DNA from: Planctomycetota bacterium | GTDB taxonomy: Bacteria; Planctomycetota; UBA1135; UBA2386 | Assembly: GCA_016713175.1 (NCBI GenBank) | Contig: JADJPQ010000026.1 | Coordinates: forward strand, 310,001-374,000 | Reading direction: 5' to 3' | Length of the DNA stretch: 64,000 nucleotides | In this document: positions 17,961 through 27,419 of the stretch, one piece after another | Layout: each line of letters opens with the position of its first letter | How positions within the stretch are numbered: position 1 is the stretch's first letter | Notes under the pieces: generated by a model | Database searches by the model: none | What the model was told of the DNA's origin: nothing | The model's input: the letters and a program-made list of their open reading frames with translations, nothing else | Program-made: the position numbers and the translations under genes

Positions 17961-17985
17961 CAAACTGTTGTTGGACAACAGTTTG
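17961..17985. promoter_or_regulatory. 25-bp perfect palindrome, possible operator
   Basis: The arms CAAACTGTTGT (17961-17971) and its exact reverse complement (17975-17985) are separated by TGG. It is AT-rich against a GC-rich background. It lies between the end of the propeller gene and the start of the coiled-coil gene, both on the minus strand, so it could be an operator or a hairpin in the leader of the latter, or a terminator of the former. No U-run follows in the direction of transcription, which weakens the terminator reading. Confidence 0.45.
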
Positions 17986-18060
17986 CAGCACCCAGAAATC
18001 TGGATGCCGGCCGCAGCGAACGGTTCGGACGGTCCGCGTCAACGCGAAGGCCAGATGCGG

Positions 18061-19185
18061 TCAGAACATCCGGTCGAACGTCGTGCCGTTGAACCGGAAG
18101 ACGCCCTGACCACACAACAACAGGTCACCACGGCGATCCGTGTAGATCCCCATGACGTCCTTGCTGGTCAGCCCGTCCGCGACCCCGAAGTTCCGCAGCG
18201 TCTTGCCATCCCACCGCCACGCGCCGTGCTCGACGGTGCCAAACCAGATGTTCCCCGCGCGATCCTCGCCGATTGAAAACACCCGATGCAGCGTCGGCGA
18301 ACCATCCGTCACATCGCCAGGGAGCGGCACCCTCCGGTCGCCGTGCATCCCCATCTTGCCAAGCCCCATCTGCTGCGTGAACTGAGTGATCACAGCGCCG
18401 TCGCGCAGGATCACGCCGATGCCGTTGTTGCCGATCCACAGCCGTCCCTTGCTGTCCTCCAGAACGCAACGCACGTGCAACCGGCCCGTGCGTTCGTCCA
18501 GACCCAGGCTGTGGTCGTCGATCACCGTGAACGACTTGCCGTCGTGCCCGAACACCGCGGCGTAGGTCGCAAACCAGACTCTGCCGTCCTTGCCTTTGGC
18601 GATGCCCGTCGTCGCATGCGCACTGGCCGGCTCGCGCCCGGAGAGCACCGGATACGCGAGCCAGGTGAACGTCGTGCCGTCGTAGCGATACGCGCCAGGA
18701 CCGGCTTCGAGATCGGTGGCGCCGATCCGGCCGTCCTCCTTGAACCAGAGATCGTCGGCGGCGAACCGCCAGTCGTTCTTCGCCGTGTAGTCCTTCGCGG
18801 TTGGTGTGCAGATGCGCTGGCCGTCGAAGCCGCAGAGTCCGAATCCGCACTCGAACCAGATCACGCCGTGGCGATCTTCGTGGATCGAGCGGACCTGATT
18901 GTCGGTCAGGCCGTCGGCGGTGGTGAAGTAGGTCAGGGCCTTGCCGTCGAAGCGGCAGACGCCTTCGTTCCAGCTGCCGAACCAGTAGTTGCCGTTGGTG
19001 TCGTGGAGCATGGAGCGCACGGTTTCGAACCGGAGGCGCGCGGGCGGACCGATCGGTCCGGCGTCTGGCGGCGAAGGCGGTCCGGCGGGGTTCGTGGTGC
19101 ACGAAGTCGCGTGGATCAGCGTGAACGTCAGGATCGCGGCCAGCGTCGACTCGCGCGCGCCTCGGGCATCTCGTGGGGAATCCAT
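18061..19185 (-). CDS. exported two-component-regulator-type beta-propeller protein
   Basis: A 374-residue protein with an N-terminal export signal (LAAILTFTLIHATSC). A lipid anchor on the Cys is possible, but the lipobox is not standard. The rest is a series of blades of the Reg_prop type, each with a W-F/I-G signature: NYWFGSWNEGVCRFDGKALT, GLTDNQVRSIHEDRHGVIWF, GKDGRVWFATYAAVFGHDGK, DSKGRLWIGNNGIGVI, RAGNIWFGTVEHGAWRWDGK. Such propellers sense ligands in hybrid two-component systems; here no kinase is fused. The ATG at 19185 is chosen because the signal peptide follows. It lies head to head with the Uma2 array. Confidence 0.75.
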   Translation of the reverse strand: MDSPRDARGARESTLAAILTFTLIHATSCTTNPAGPPSPPDAGPIGPPARLRFETVRSMLHDTNGNYWFGSWNEGVCRFDGKALTYFTTADGLTDNQVRSIHEDRHGVIWFECGFGLCGFDGQRICTPTAKDYTAKNDWRFAADDLWFKEDGRIGATDLEAGPGAYRYDGTTFTWLAYPVLSGREPASAHATTGIAKGKDGRVWFATYAAVFGHDGKSFTVIDDHSLGLDERTGRLHVRCVLEDSKGRLWIGNNGIGVILRDGAVITQFTQQMGLGKMGMHGDRRVPLPGDVTDGSPTLHRVFSIGEDRAGNIWFGTVEHGAWRWDGKTLRNFGVADGLTSKDVMGIYTDRRGDLLLCGQGVFRFNGTTFDRMF

Positions 19186-19245
19186 CGCGTTGCCATGTAA
19201 CCACGGCGGGTTTTCCATGCACAGAATGGGCGGGGAACGCTGGTC

Positions 19246-19281
19246 ATGGTGACCGGCAGTTCCCCGAAGGAGCCGCTATGA
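19246..19281 (+). promoter_or_regulatory. 11-codon leader frame overlapping Uma2 gene 1
   Basis: The frame reads MVTGSSPKEPL and its TGA stop overlaps the Uma2 ATG as ATGA. The Shine-Dalgarno AAGGAG of the Uma2 gene lies inside it. All four array units encode exactly this peptide, and unit 1 differs from the others only by a synonymous Leu codon (CTA for TTA). Translational coupling through this leader is plausible. Its ATG sits inside the GGTCA-TGG-TGACC inverted repeat. Confidence 0.35.
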
Positions 19282-19892
19282 TCCGATGTCTCGAGACTCC
19301 GCCCGTGACGACCACGACCACGATCGCCACCCGCAAGCTCCCGCGCGCCAAGCGCTGGACCTACACCGACTACTGCAAGATCCCAGCAGACCTGGAGCGG
19401 CACGAGATTCTCGCCGGGGAGCACTTCGTGACCCCCGCCCCTGACATCTCGCACCAGGACGCGTTGGGCGGCCTCTACGTGCAATTCCACGATCGCCTGG
19501 TCCGGCCCGGCCATGGCCGGGTGATGCTCGCGCCGTGCGATGTCGTGCTTGCCGAGGACACTGTCGTGCAACCCGACCTGGTCGTCGTGCTTGCCGAGCG
19601 CACCGCGATCATCCGCAGCAAGGCGATCCACGGCACTCCGGACCTGCTGATCGAGATCCTGTCGCCATCCAGCGACGCCCACGATCGCAAACGCAAGCGT
19701 GCGATCTACGCCGCCGCCGGCGTCCGCGAGTATTGGATCGTCGACACGCGTCGTCGACGGATCGAACGGTTGACTCTCGTGAACGGCGGGTATGGCCGCG
19801 CCAGCATTCACTCGCGCCGCATCCGCGCGCACGTGCTGCCGGTGCTGCAGATCGAGCTGGACCAGATCTGGAACGCCGGCCGCCCTTCGTGA
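19278..19892 (+). CDS. Uma2-family (DUF820) PD-(D/E)XK nuclease, copy 1
   Basis: A 204-residue protein of the Uma2 family, small restriction-endonuclease-fold proteins of unknown biological role. The core is PDLLIEILSPSS (residues about 118-129) with the D and E of the PD-(D/E)XK pattern, then RAIYAAAGVREYWIVDTRRR. The ATG at 19278 has AAGGAG five bases upstream; longer in-frame starts exist but are not shared by the other copies. It is the most diverged of the four paralogues: the ends differ from the rest (RHEILAGEHFVTPAPDISHQ against RHEIIDGRHFVSPSPS). Confidence 0.85.
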   Translation: MIRCLETPPVTTTTTIATRKLPRAKRWTYTDYCKIPADLERHEILAGEHFVTPAPDISHQDALGGLYVQFHDRLVRPGHGRVMLAPCDVVLAEDTVVQPDLVVVLAERTAIIRSKAIHGTPDLLIEILSPSSDAHDRKRKRAIYAAAGVREYWIVDTRRRRIERLTLVNGGYGRASIHSRRIRAHVLPVLQIELDQIWNAGRPS

Positions 19893-19977
19893 ACGGGCAC
19901 TGCGGCGGGTGAAAGCCTGCGTTCGCGTGTCACCGGCGCGCATTCCTGTGCACCGAGAGGGCGGGGCAACGTTGGTC

Positions 19978-20013
19978 ATGGTGACCGGCAGTTCCCCGAA
20001 GGAGCCGTTATGA
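19978..20013 (+). promoter_or_regulatory. 11-codon leader frame overlapping Uma2 gene 2
   Basis: Same peptide as in unit 1 (MVTGSSPKEPL), with the stop overlapping the Uma2 start at 20010. Confidence 0.35.
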
Positions 20014-20618
20014 TCCGATGTCTCGAGACGCCGCCCGTGACCACGACCACCACCAACCGGAAGCTGCCGCGCGGCAAGCGCTGGACCTACGCCGACTACT
20101 GCAGGATCCCGCCGGATCGCAAACGACACGAGATCATCGACGGGAGGCACTTCGTGAGCCCGTCGCCTAGCCGGCCTCATCAGTGGATCGTGGGACAACT
20201 GTTCGGGCAGCTGAACAACAGAATCACGCTCGCGGACCTCGGCCATGTCTACCTTGCCCCGCTGGACGTGCACCTGGGCCGCGGCACCATCGTGCAACCA
20301 GACATCCTCGTGTTGACCGCAAGCCTGGCCGGTGCACTGACCGAGCGCAAGGTGGTTGGCGCCCCGGATCTGCTGATCGAAGTGCTGTCGCCGTCGACCC
20401 GCACGCACGATCGCAACCGGAAATTCGAACGCTACCAGCGCGCCGGCGTCCGAGAGTTCTGGATCGTCGATCCCTCGGCGCGCCGGATCGAGCAGTTCGT
20501 GCTGCAGGACGGGCGCTATGGCGAACCGGTGGTCGCGACCGATCGCATCCGGCTGCACATCTTGCCGCAGGTCGAATTCGCTCTCGCGATCGTGTGGGAT
20601 CCGGGCTGCACTTCGTGA
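20010..20618 (+). CDS. Uma2-family (DUF820) PD-(D/E)XK nuclease, copy 2
   Basis: A 202-residue paralogue. The nuclease core is PDLLIEVLSPST with FERYQRAGVREFWIVDPSAR. Residues 1-50 and about 117-200 are almost identical to copy 3, whereas the stretch from SPSRPHQWIVGQLFGQL to TASLAGALTERKVVG differs strongly. This part probably covers the surface that differs between Uma2 proteins and may set specificity or partner choice (inference). Confidence 0.85.
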   Translation: MIRCLETPPVTTTTTNRKLPRGKRWTYADYCRIPPDRKRHEIIDGRHFVSPSPSRPHQWIVGQLFGQLNNRITLADLGHVYLAPLDVHLGRGTIVQPDILVLTASLAGALTERKVVGAPDLLIEVLSPSTRTHDRNRKFERYQRAGVREFWIVDPSARRIEQFVLQDGRYGEPVVATDRIRLHILPQVEFALAIVWDPGCTS

Positions 20619-20705
20619 ACCGCAGGGCGGTGCCGGAAATCCATCGCGTTCGGGTGTAACCGCTCCGGGTTCGCAAGGCACAGAGAGGGCGGGGCAACGT
20701 TGGTC

Positions 20706-20741
20706 ATGGTGACCGGCAGTTCCCCGAAGGAGCCGTTATGA
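20706..20741 (+). promoter_or_regulatory. 11-codon leader frame overlapping Uma2 gene 3
   Basis: Same peptide, with the stop overlapping the Uma2 start at 20738. Confidence 0.35.
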
Positions 20742-21349
20742 TCCGATGCCTCGAGACGCCGCCCGTGACCACGACCACCACCACCAACCGGAAGCTGCCG
20801 CGCGGCAAACGCTGGACCTACGCCGATTACTGCAGGATCCCGCCGGATCGCAAACGGCACGAGATCATCGACGGGAGGCACTTCGTGAGCCCGTCGCCTA
20901 GCCCGTTCCACCAGTGGATCCAGGTTCAACTGTTGGTGGAACTCTGCAACCGGATCGGGCGAACGAATCTCGGCCGCGTGTTTTCCGCACCGCTCGACGT
21001 TCATCTCGGCCGTGGCACCGTCGTGCAGCCGGACATCGTCGTGTTGGTCACGACGCCATGTCGCGTGGAGACCGACAAGAAAATCAGCGGCGCTCCGGAT
21101 CTGCTGATCGAAGTGCTGTCGCCGTCGACCCGCACGCACGATCGCAAGCGGAAGTTCGAACGCTACCAGCGCGCCGGCGTCCGGGAGTTCTGGATCGTCG
21201 ATCCCTCGGCGCGCCGGATCGAGCAGTTCGTGCTGCAGGACGGGCGCTATGGCGAACCGGTGGTCGCGACCGATCGCATCCGGCTGCACATCTTGCCGCA
21301 GGTCGAATTCGATCTCGCGATCGTGTGGGATCCGGGCCGCACTTCGTGA
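20738..21349 (+). CDS. Uma2-family (DUF820) PD-(D/E)XK nuclease, copy 3
   Basis: A 203-residue paralogue with the same conserved ends as copy 2. The centre (SPFHQWIQVQLLVELCNRIG, then VTTPCRVETDKKISG) is private to this copy. The nuclease core is intact (PDLLIEVLSPST, REFWIVDPSARR). The final residues differ from copy 2 at only two or three positions, so the 3' ends were copied recently. Confidence 0.85.
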   Translation: MIRCLETPPVTTTTTTNRKLPRGKRWTYADYCRIPPDRKRHEIIDGRHFVSPSPSPFHQWIQVQLLVELCNRIGRTNLGRVFSAPLDVHLGRGTVVQPDIVVLVTTPCRVETDKKISGAPDLLIEVLSPSTRTHDRKRKFERYQRAGVREFWIVDPSARRIEQFVLQDGRYGEPVVATDRIRLHILPQVEFDLAIVWDPGRTS

Positions 21350-21437
21350 CCTGCAGGGTGGCGAACGGAATTCCGGCACGTTCGCGAGTAACCGCTCCGG
21401 GTGCGCGAGGCACAGAGAGGGCGGGGCAACGTTGGTC

Positions 21438-21473
21438 ATGGTGACCGGCAGTTCCCCGAAGGAGCCGTTATGA
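21438..21473 (+). promoter_or_regulatory. 11-codon leader frame overlapping Uma2 gene 4
   Basis: Same peptide, with the stop overlapping the Uma2 start at 21470, although the gene that follows is broken. Confidence 0.35.
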
Positions 21474-22076
21474 TCCGATGCCTCGAGACGCCGCCCGTGA
21501 CCACGACCACCACCAGCAACCGGAAGCTGCCGCGCGGCAAACGCTGGACCTACGCCGATTACTGCAGGATCCCGCCGGATCGCAAACGGCACGAGATCAT
21601 CGACGGTAGGCACTACGTGAGCCCGTCGCCTAGCCACCCACATCAGTGGGTCCAGGGACAGTTGTCCGGTGAACTCAACAACCGCATTTCGCGAAAGCGG
21701 TTGGGGCGTGTCTACGGCGCACCGCTGGATGTCCACCTCGGCCGCGGCACCGTCGTGCAACCCGACATCGTCGTGCTGACCGACAGTCTGGGCCGCGCGC
21801 TGACCGAGAAGAAGGTGGTCGGTGCGCCAGACCTTCTGGTCGAGGTCCTGTCGCCATCGACGCGCACTCACGATCGCAAGCGGAAGTTCGAACGCTACCA
21901 ACGCGGTGGTTCGCGAGTTCTAGCTCGTCGACCCGGAGGTGCACCGGATCGAGCAGTTCGTGCTGCAAGGTGGCAAGTATGGCCAACCAGTGTTCGCCGA
22001 GGATCGCATCCGACTGCACATCCTGCCGCAGGTCGCGTTCGATCTCGCGATCGTCTGGGATCCGAATGCCGCGTGA
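21470..22076 (+). pseudogene. Uma2-family nuclease, copy 4, inactivated
   Basis: The first 145 codons are like the other copies (RVGG-free start MIRCLETPPVTT, core PDLLVEVLSPST). At about 21905-21914 two bases are missing relative to copies 2 and 3, and, reading on in the restored frame, the Trp codon of EFWIVDP has become TAG at 21921-21923 (EF-stop-LVDP). The rest (HRIEQFVLQGGKYGQPVFAE, then LAIVWDPN) is still readable up to the TGA at 22074-22076. Two independent lesions, one of them a nonsense change with neighbouring substitutions, argue for true decay and against a read error. Confidence 0.75.
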
Positions 22077-22093
22077 ACGGCAAGCCCGGCGCC

Positions 22094-25000
22094 TCACTCG
22101 CCGAGCACGAACTCCGGCACGACGACCAGCCAGCGTTCGCAACGCACCGCGGCGAGGAACTCCGCTTCGACCTGATCGCGCCGCCGCTGCAACACCACTG
22201 CGACGCGCACCGATCGCACCGACGATCGTGGTGACCGCCAGCGTTCGCTGCCGGCGCGGGACAGTTCACCGACGACCATGCCGTCGAATTGACCGCCGTC
22301 GACGACCAATCGCAGACGGTTTGGCCCATCGACCAGACGCAGCGGCGAGCCGCTGACCAGCGACGCCAGCACCGCATGGACCGGCGCCTCGACAGACTGA
22401 CGACCGACGAAGTCCAGATAGACGTGCTCCAATGCGGCCAGTTCGAAGCGGACCGGCGGCGGCGGCGGCGCCGCATCGACGACCACCGAACGGAACACGA
22501 CCGCCGACGGCAACGCCGCAGGCATCGGCGTGCGCTCGTTGCGCGCCTGCACCATCGTCAACGTCTGCCGCGCCCGGGTCATCGCGACATAGAACAGCCG
22601 GACCCGCTCGTCGAGTGTGTCGCTTTCGCGCGGCTGCCAGCCGCCGTCGAGCACGAACGTGATCGAACTCCGCGCCCTTGACGCCATGCACCGTGCCGAG
22701 CAACACCCCCTGACCGACGATCCGTTCGCGCCGTTGTTCGCCGAGCAGTTCGCCAGCCAGCGCCGCGACGAGGGTCTTCGGTTGCGACGCGTCGCCATGC
22801 TCGGCGCCGAACGCATCGACGACCTGCTGGACCAGATCGAGCCACCGTTCGCCGCAACGCCGCTGCCGCGCCGCCGCCAGCAGTTCGGTCAACTGTTCCC
22901 GCTTCACGTCGTTGCCGGGCAACGCCGTCACCGCCGCCAGGAACTCCTGGACTTCGCGGACCAAGAACAGCGAGAACGACCGCTCGGCGTCGACGCGCAC
23001 CCGCACCGGCAAGCCGCGCGCCTCGGCCAGCGCCCGCACCGGATCGAGCGGCGCATGCCGCGCCGACAGGATCGCGCACTGGTCGAGCGTCAGGGACGAA
23101 TCACACGCGCGCAACCGTTCGATTTCCGCCAGCACCACCGCAGCCTGCGAAGCGACTGCGGCGACCTCGAGGACGTGCACGCGTCCCTGCACCCGCGGAT
23201 CCAGCGCCGCAAACCGCCCGCCGGCCGGACCGTTCGCCCGCGCCGAATCGACCCGGATCGGCGCCTCGACCTTCATCCGTTCGCGCACCATCGCGATCAC
23301 GCCATTGGCGGCGGCGACGATGTGACCCGTGGAACGGAAGTTCTCGACCAGCGGCACCGACTCCGCCTGATAGTCGGTCTGGAACGCGCGCAGGAACCGC
23401 GTGCTGCTGCCGCGCCAGGAATAGATGTTCTGGTCGTCGTCGCCGACCGCCAGGATCGCGAGCTTGTGTTCGGCTTCGCCGAGCGTGCGCCCGGCGATCG
23501 CCGATACGAGCCGGTATTGCGCGTCATCGATGTCCTGATACTCGTCGACCAGGATGTGCCGATAGCCGGCGAGCAGACTGTCGCGCAGCTCTTCGTCACC
23601 GGCATTGGCCGCGGCCTCGGCATCGCCCTGCAGCAGCGCCACGGCCGCGTCGATCACGCCATCGAACGCCCGCGCCGCGCCGTCCGCACCATCCGGCCAG
23701 CGACCGCACAACCGCGAGGCCAGCCCGTGGTAGGTCTGCACCGTGACGCCATCGGCATCGCCGCCGACCAGTTCGCGCAGCCGACGTCGCAGCTCGAACG
23801 CCGCGCTGCGATTGAAGCACAGCACCAGGATCGCCGACGCCGGCACCCGGCGGACCCGCAACAGCCAGGCGCAGCGATGCACGACGACCCTGGTCTTGCC
23901 CGAACCGGGGCCGGCGAGCACCAGCAGCGAAGCGTCGTCCTCGGCGCCGACGATCTCGCGCTGCACGGGACTCAGCGAATCGACGATCGCGTGCCACGAC
24001 TGCGAACTGGTCGGGCGCTCGACGTCCTGCCGCCGGCCGCCGAACCAGCGCTGCAGGAACTCCGGCTGGTCGAGCCGGAACCAGTCGGCGAGCAGGCGCA
24101 GCCCGGTCCGCCGGTCCTGCACCATCCGCTCGGCGAACTCGTGCATCGCATGGATCTGCACCGTGCGTTCGTGCTGGTGCTCGTCGATCGGCGCGAAGTC
24201 GGCGCGGGTGAAGCGCGCCCGTGCGACATCCGGCACCGTCAGGGTCATGGCCTGCCGGAACACCGCCAGCCCGCGATGCAGCACGACGACGTCGAGCCCA
24301 TGCAACAGCAGCAGCGCCCGCTCGACGCGTGGCACCCGTTCCGCCTGTGCGATCGGCGCGAACGGCAGTTGCCGGTCGATTGCCGCCACCAGATCCTCGA
24401 AGCCGAACTCGACCAGCAGGTCCTTGCCGCGCGCCTCGGCCCGATCGACCCGGCGCAGCAGTTCTTCGAGGCAGATGGCCGCCAGCTGCATCGCCAGGGC
24501 CGCCTGTTCCTTCACCGCCGGCCAACCACCGCGGACGTGAACGCGCAACCGGTCGCGCGCGATCGCATGGACGCGCAGCCCGGGCGAGCCTGGCGCCGCA
24601 CCGGTCGACGTGGCGGCAGCGGCTTCGACCACACGTCGAAGTTCCGGCGCCGTGGTCGCGATGCCGCGTTCGTGCAGCGCCTTCTGCAGCAGCGGCACGT
24701 GCAGATGCTGCGGTGCCTCGCCATCGGCATCGGGCGCGTGCTCGGGCAGCAAGTCGAACAACGCGTCCAGGAGTCTTTGCGCCGTGAGCAGACGAGCGCG
24801 CGAACTGTCGGCGATGCCGGCGCGGACGAATGCCGTCATCCGGAGCCCGTTCGACAACAGCCGTGCTTTCTGCATCGCCACCAGCGTGTCGATCACCGCG
24901 CTGCGCCCGCCGTGCCGCACCGGGTCCGCCGCGGCGATCGCGGGCAGCAGCGCCAGATCGTCTTCGTTCAGCCCTTGATCGACGTCGGCAGTGAGCAAGG

Positions 25001-27314
25001 CCTGCAGCAGCGAAAGCCACACCGCGGCGGTCGCCGGCGCCACGCGCAGCTCGGCGATCCGGCGCCTGGCCTCGTCGAGATCGCGCACCAGCGGCCGCCC
25101 CGAGAACACCACCGGCCGATTCTCGTCGCGACGCAGGAACTGGCCGCGCTCGAGCCAGGCCACCGCGGTGACCACCCTGGTCGGTGCCCCGCGATCCCCC
25201 GGGTCGAACTCCTGCGCCAGCGTCGGATCGCGCAGGATCTCGCCCGTCGTGCAGATCGCGACGCGATCCTTGCGCTCGCGCCCGGATCGGGCCAGGGAGC
25301 GCACCCGCTTCAGGATCGCCTGCAGATCGGACTGGTGCAGCCGACTGCCGGCGGCGAGCCGGAACTGCGTCTCGATGTCGGCCGGTGCAAACAGCAGCAC
25401 CGCGCGCGCCGGCGCGCCATCGCGCCCGGCGCGACCGACCTCCTGCACGTAGTTCTCGATCGACCCGGGGATCTCATGATGGACGACCAGGCGGATGTCC
25501 GGCTTGTCGACCCCCATGCCGAACGCGTTGGTCGCGCAGATGACGCGGACCTCGCCGGCCACGAACGCTGCCTGCACACGCTTCTTCTCCGGCGGTTCCA
25601 GCCCGGCATGGAACTCGAGCGCGTCGATCGCGCACGCCCGCAACCGGTTGGCCAGCACCTCGGTCTGCTTGCGTGTCGCGGTGTAGACCAGTACGCAACC
25701 GCCGAGCGAATCGCCGAGTTGTGCGGCCACCAGCGCGTGCAGCCGTTCGAACTTGTCGCCGGCCGCACAGGATTCCACGCCCAGCTCGAGATTGGCGCGT
25801 TCGCTGGTGCCATCGAACACCTCCAGTTGCTGACCGAGCACGTCACGGAAGTGCCGCACGATCTCGTCGCGGACTTCCGGACGGGCAGTCGCGGTCACGC
25901 AGACCACCGGGGCCGGCGCGGACTCTGCCTCGGCCGCCAGTTCGCCGATGCAGCGCGCGGCGTAGAGATAGTCGGGCCGGAAGTCGTGTCCCCACTTGGC
26001 CAGACAGTGCGCCTCATCGAACACCCAGGCGCCGATCTCACGCTGCCGCAGGACCGCCTTCACGCTGCGGTTGCGCAACTGTTCGGGCGCCAGGTACAGC
26101 AAGCCGCAGGCACCGGAACGAACCGCTTCCAGCGTGGCGCGGCGTTCGGGCGGCGTCAGCAAGCCGTTCAGCGCCGCCGCATTCTTCAGGCCGGTCGTGC
26201 GCTCGAAATTGACGACCTGGTCGAGCATCAACGCCTGCAGCGGCGAGATCACGACCGTCAGGCAACCGCGCCGGACCGAACGCGCGATCGCCGGCAGCTG
26301 GAAGCACAGCGACTTGCCGCCGCCGGTCGGCATCAACGCCAGCAGCGGTCGGTCGGCAAACCCTGCGGCGGCCACCGCCTGTTGCAGCGAACTGCCATCG
26401 GGCAGCGCCGGCTGCGGCCGGAACGACGGAAAGCCGTACCAGCGCGACAGCCAGCCGACGGGGTCGTGCGCATTGACGCACCAGTTGCACGACGGCTCGC
26501 CGCAGCGGACATCGCGCAGCGAATGGAGCAGCGACGACAGCTCCGGGAACCGGCGTCGGACCCACGGCATCGGCACCGACGCCACCGGTCCATCGAGCTT
26601 GCCGGCGACACGCAGCCACGACAGCGCGAACGCGAACACCAGGCGTCGCGCGGCGTCCCAGCCGGCCACCGGCCCGAGTCGGTGCAGCGCCGTGAGGCAG
26701 ACAAGGCCATCCAGTTCGTGCTGTAGCGCCCCATCCAGTTCGTTTGCCGACAACGCCCGACTCGGCGCAAACAGCGACCATCCCGCCGCCGCCAGGTCGC
26801 CACCCACCGACCGCAGACCATCGGCGACCAGTGCCATCAGCAGGTCGAAGAACCTCGGCCGAGCCGCCGCCAATCGCTGCAGGGAGTGCCAGCCATCGCG
26901 CAACAACCGCTGCGCCAGCATGCAGTCGCGCACCGGATCCGGCAGGGACTCGGCGACCAGCTTGTGGTCCTTGACCAAAGCGTGGTACGGGTGCTCGGGG
27001 AACGCCAGCACCGACAGCACCAGCGTGTCGACGACCGGCAGACGCAGCAACGCTGACTCCGACGCGTTCTCGCGCAGCCACGGCAGGTCGTGCCACAGCA
27101 CATTGTGGCCGAACACGAACGGCGCCCCGGCAACGAATCCGTTCAGCGCGGCGAGTTCTGCGCCGCGCTTGCCGGTCAGTGTGCGTTCCCCCGCCAACGC
27201 GCCGAAGGCATGGAGCCGCTCGTCCCTCCCGAGTTCGAGGTCGAAGCCAACCGCATGGACGAGGCGCTCCGCGTTGATCGCGGCAGTGTACGAACACCAC
27301 CAGCTCTGCGACAT
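22094..27314 (-). CDS. giant exonuclease-RecQ-UvrD fusion helicase (one frameshift)
   Basis: About 1740 residues. The N-terminus has a DEDD-type 3'-5' exonuclease pattern (D-x-E in FDLELGR at 25-27, then FVFGHNVLWHDLPWL). Next is a RecQ-type superfamily II helicase: MPTGGGKSLCFQLPA (about 331), FDEAHCLAKWGHDFRPDY (about 434), VCVTATA, YVQEVGRAGRDG (about 626). After a helical middle part comes a UvrD-type superfamily I helicase: AGPGSGKTRVV (about 1133), VDEYQDIDDAQY (about 1252), GDDDQNIYSWRGSS (about 1290), HGVKGAEFDHV (about 1546), YVAMTRARQTL (about 1573). The frame shifts at 22655-22661, within the last helicase motifs, probably a sequence error since both sides are conserved. The ATG at 27314 is chosen because the exonuclease starts soon after. 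A role in repair or in defence against foreign DNA is possible. It converges on the Uma2 array. Confidence 0.85.
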
Positions 27315-27419
27315 CGTTGTTACCGGCAGGAGCGCCGCGGCTAATTCCCGATGTCCCAAGCCCCCAACCACCTCGCGCGCGGCCCGACGGAACGGAACCG
27401 CGCCTGAACGGAGGAAGTC

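Larger units (their letters stand above)
19242..22076 (+). repeat. tandem array of four leader-plus-Uma2 units
   Basis: Four units begin at 19242, 19974, 20702 and 21434, spaced 732, 728 and 732 bases. Each has the same leader: the inverted repeat GGTCA-TGG-TGACC, an 11-codon frame, AAGGAG, then the gene. Units 2 to 4 are nearly identical over the leader and first 50 codons; units 2 and 3 are nearly identical again over the last 80 codons, while the middle (about codons 50 to 110) differs. Unit 1 is the most diverged. This is the pattern of tandem duplication followed by divergence of the centre, or of gene conversion at the ends. Confidence 0.8.

Noticed and set aside
19173..19277. Longer N-terminus for Uma2 copy 1 (and a similar one for copy 4)
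   Set aside because: The extension is not kept in copies 2 and 3, while all four share AAGGAG and the ATG of MIRCLETPP.
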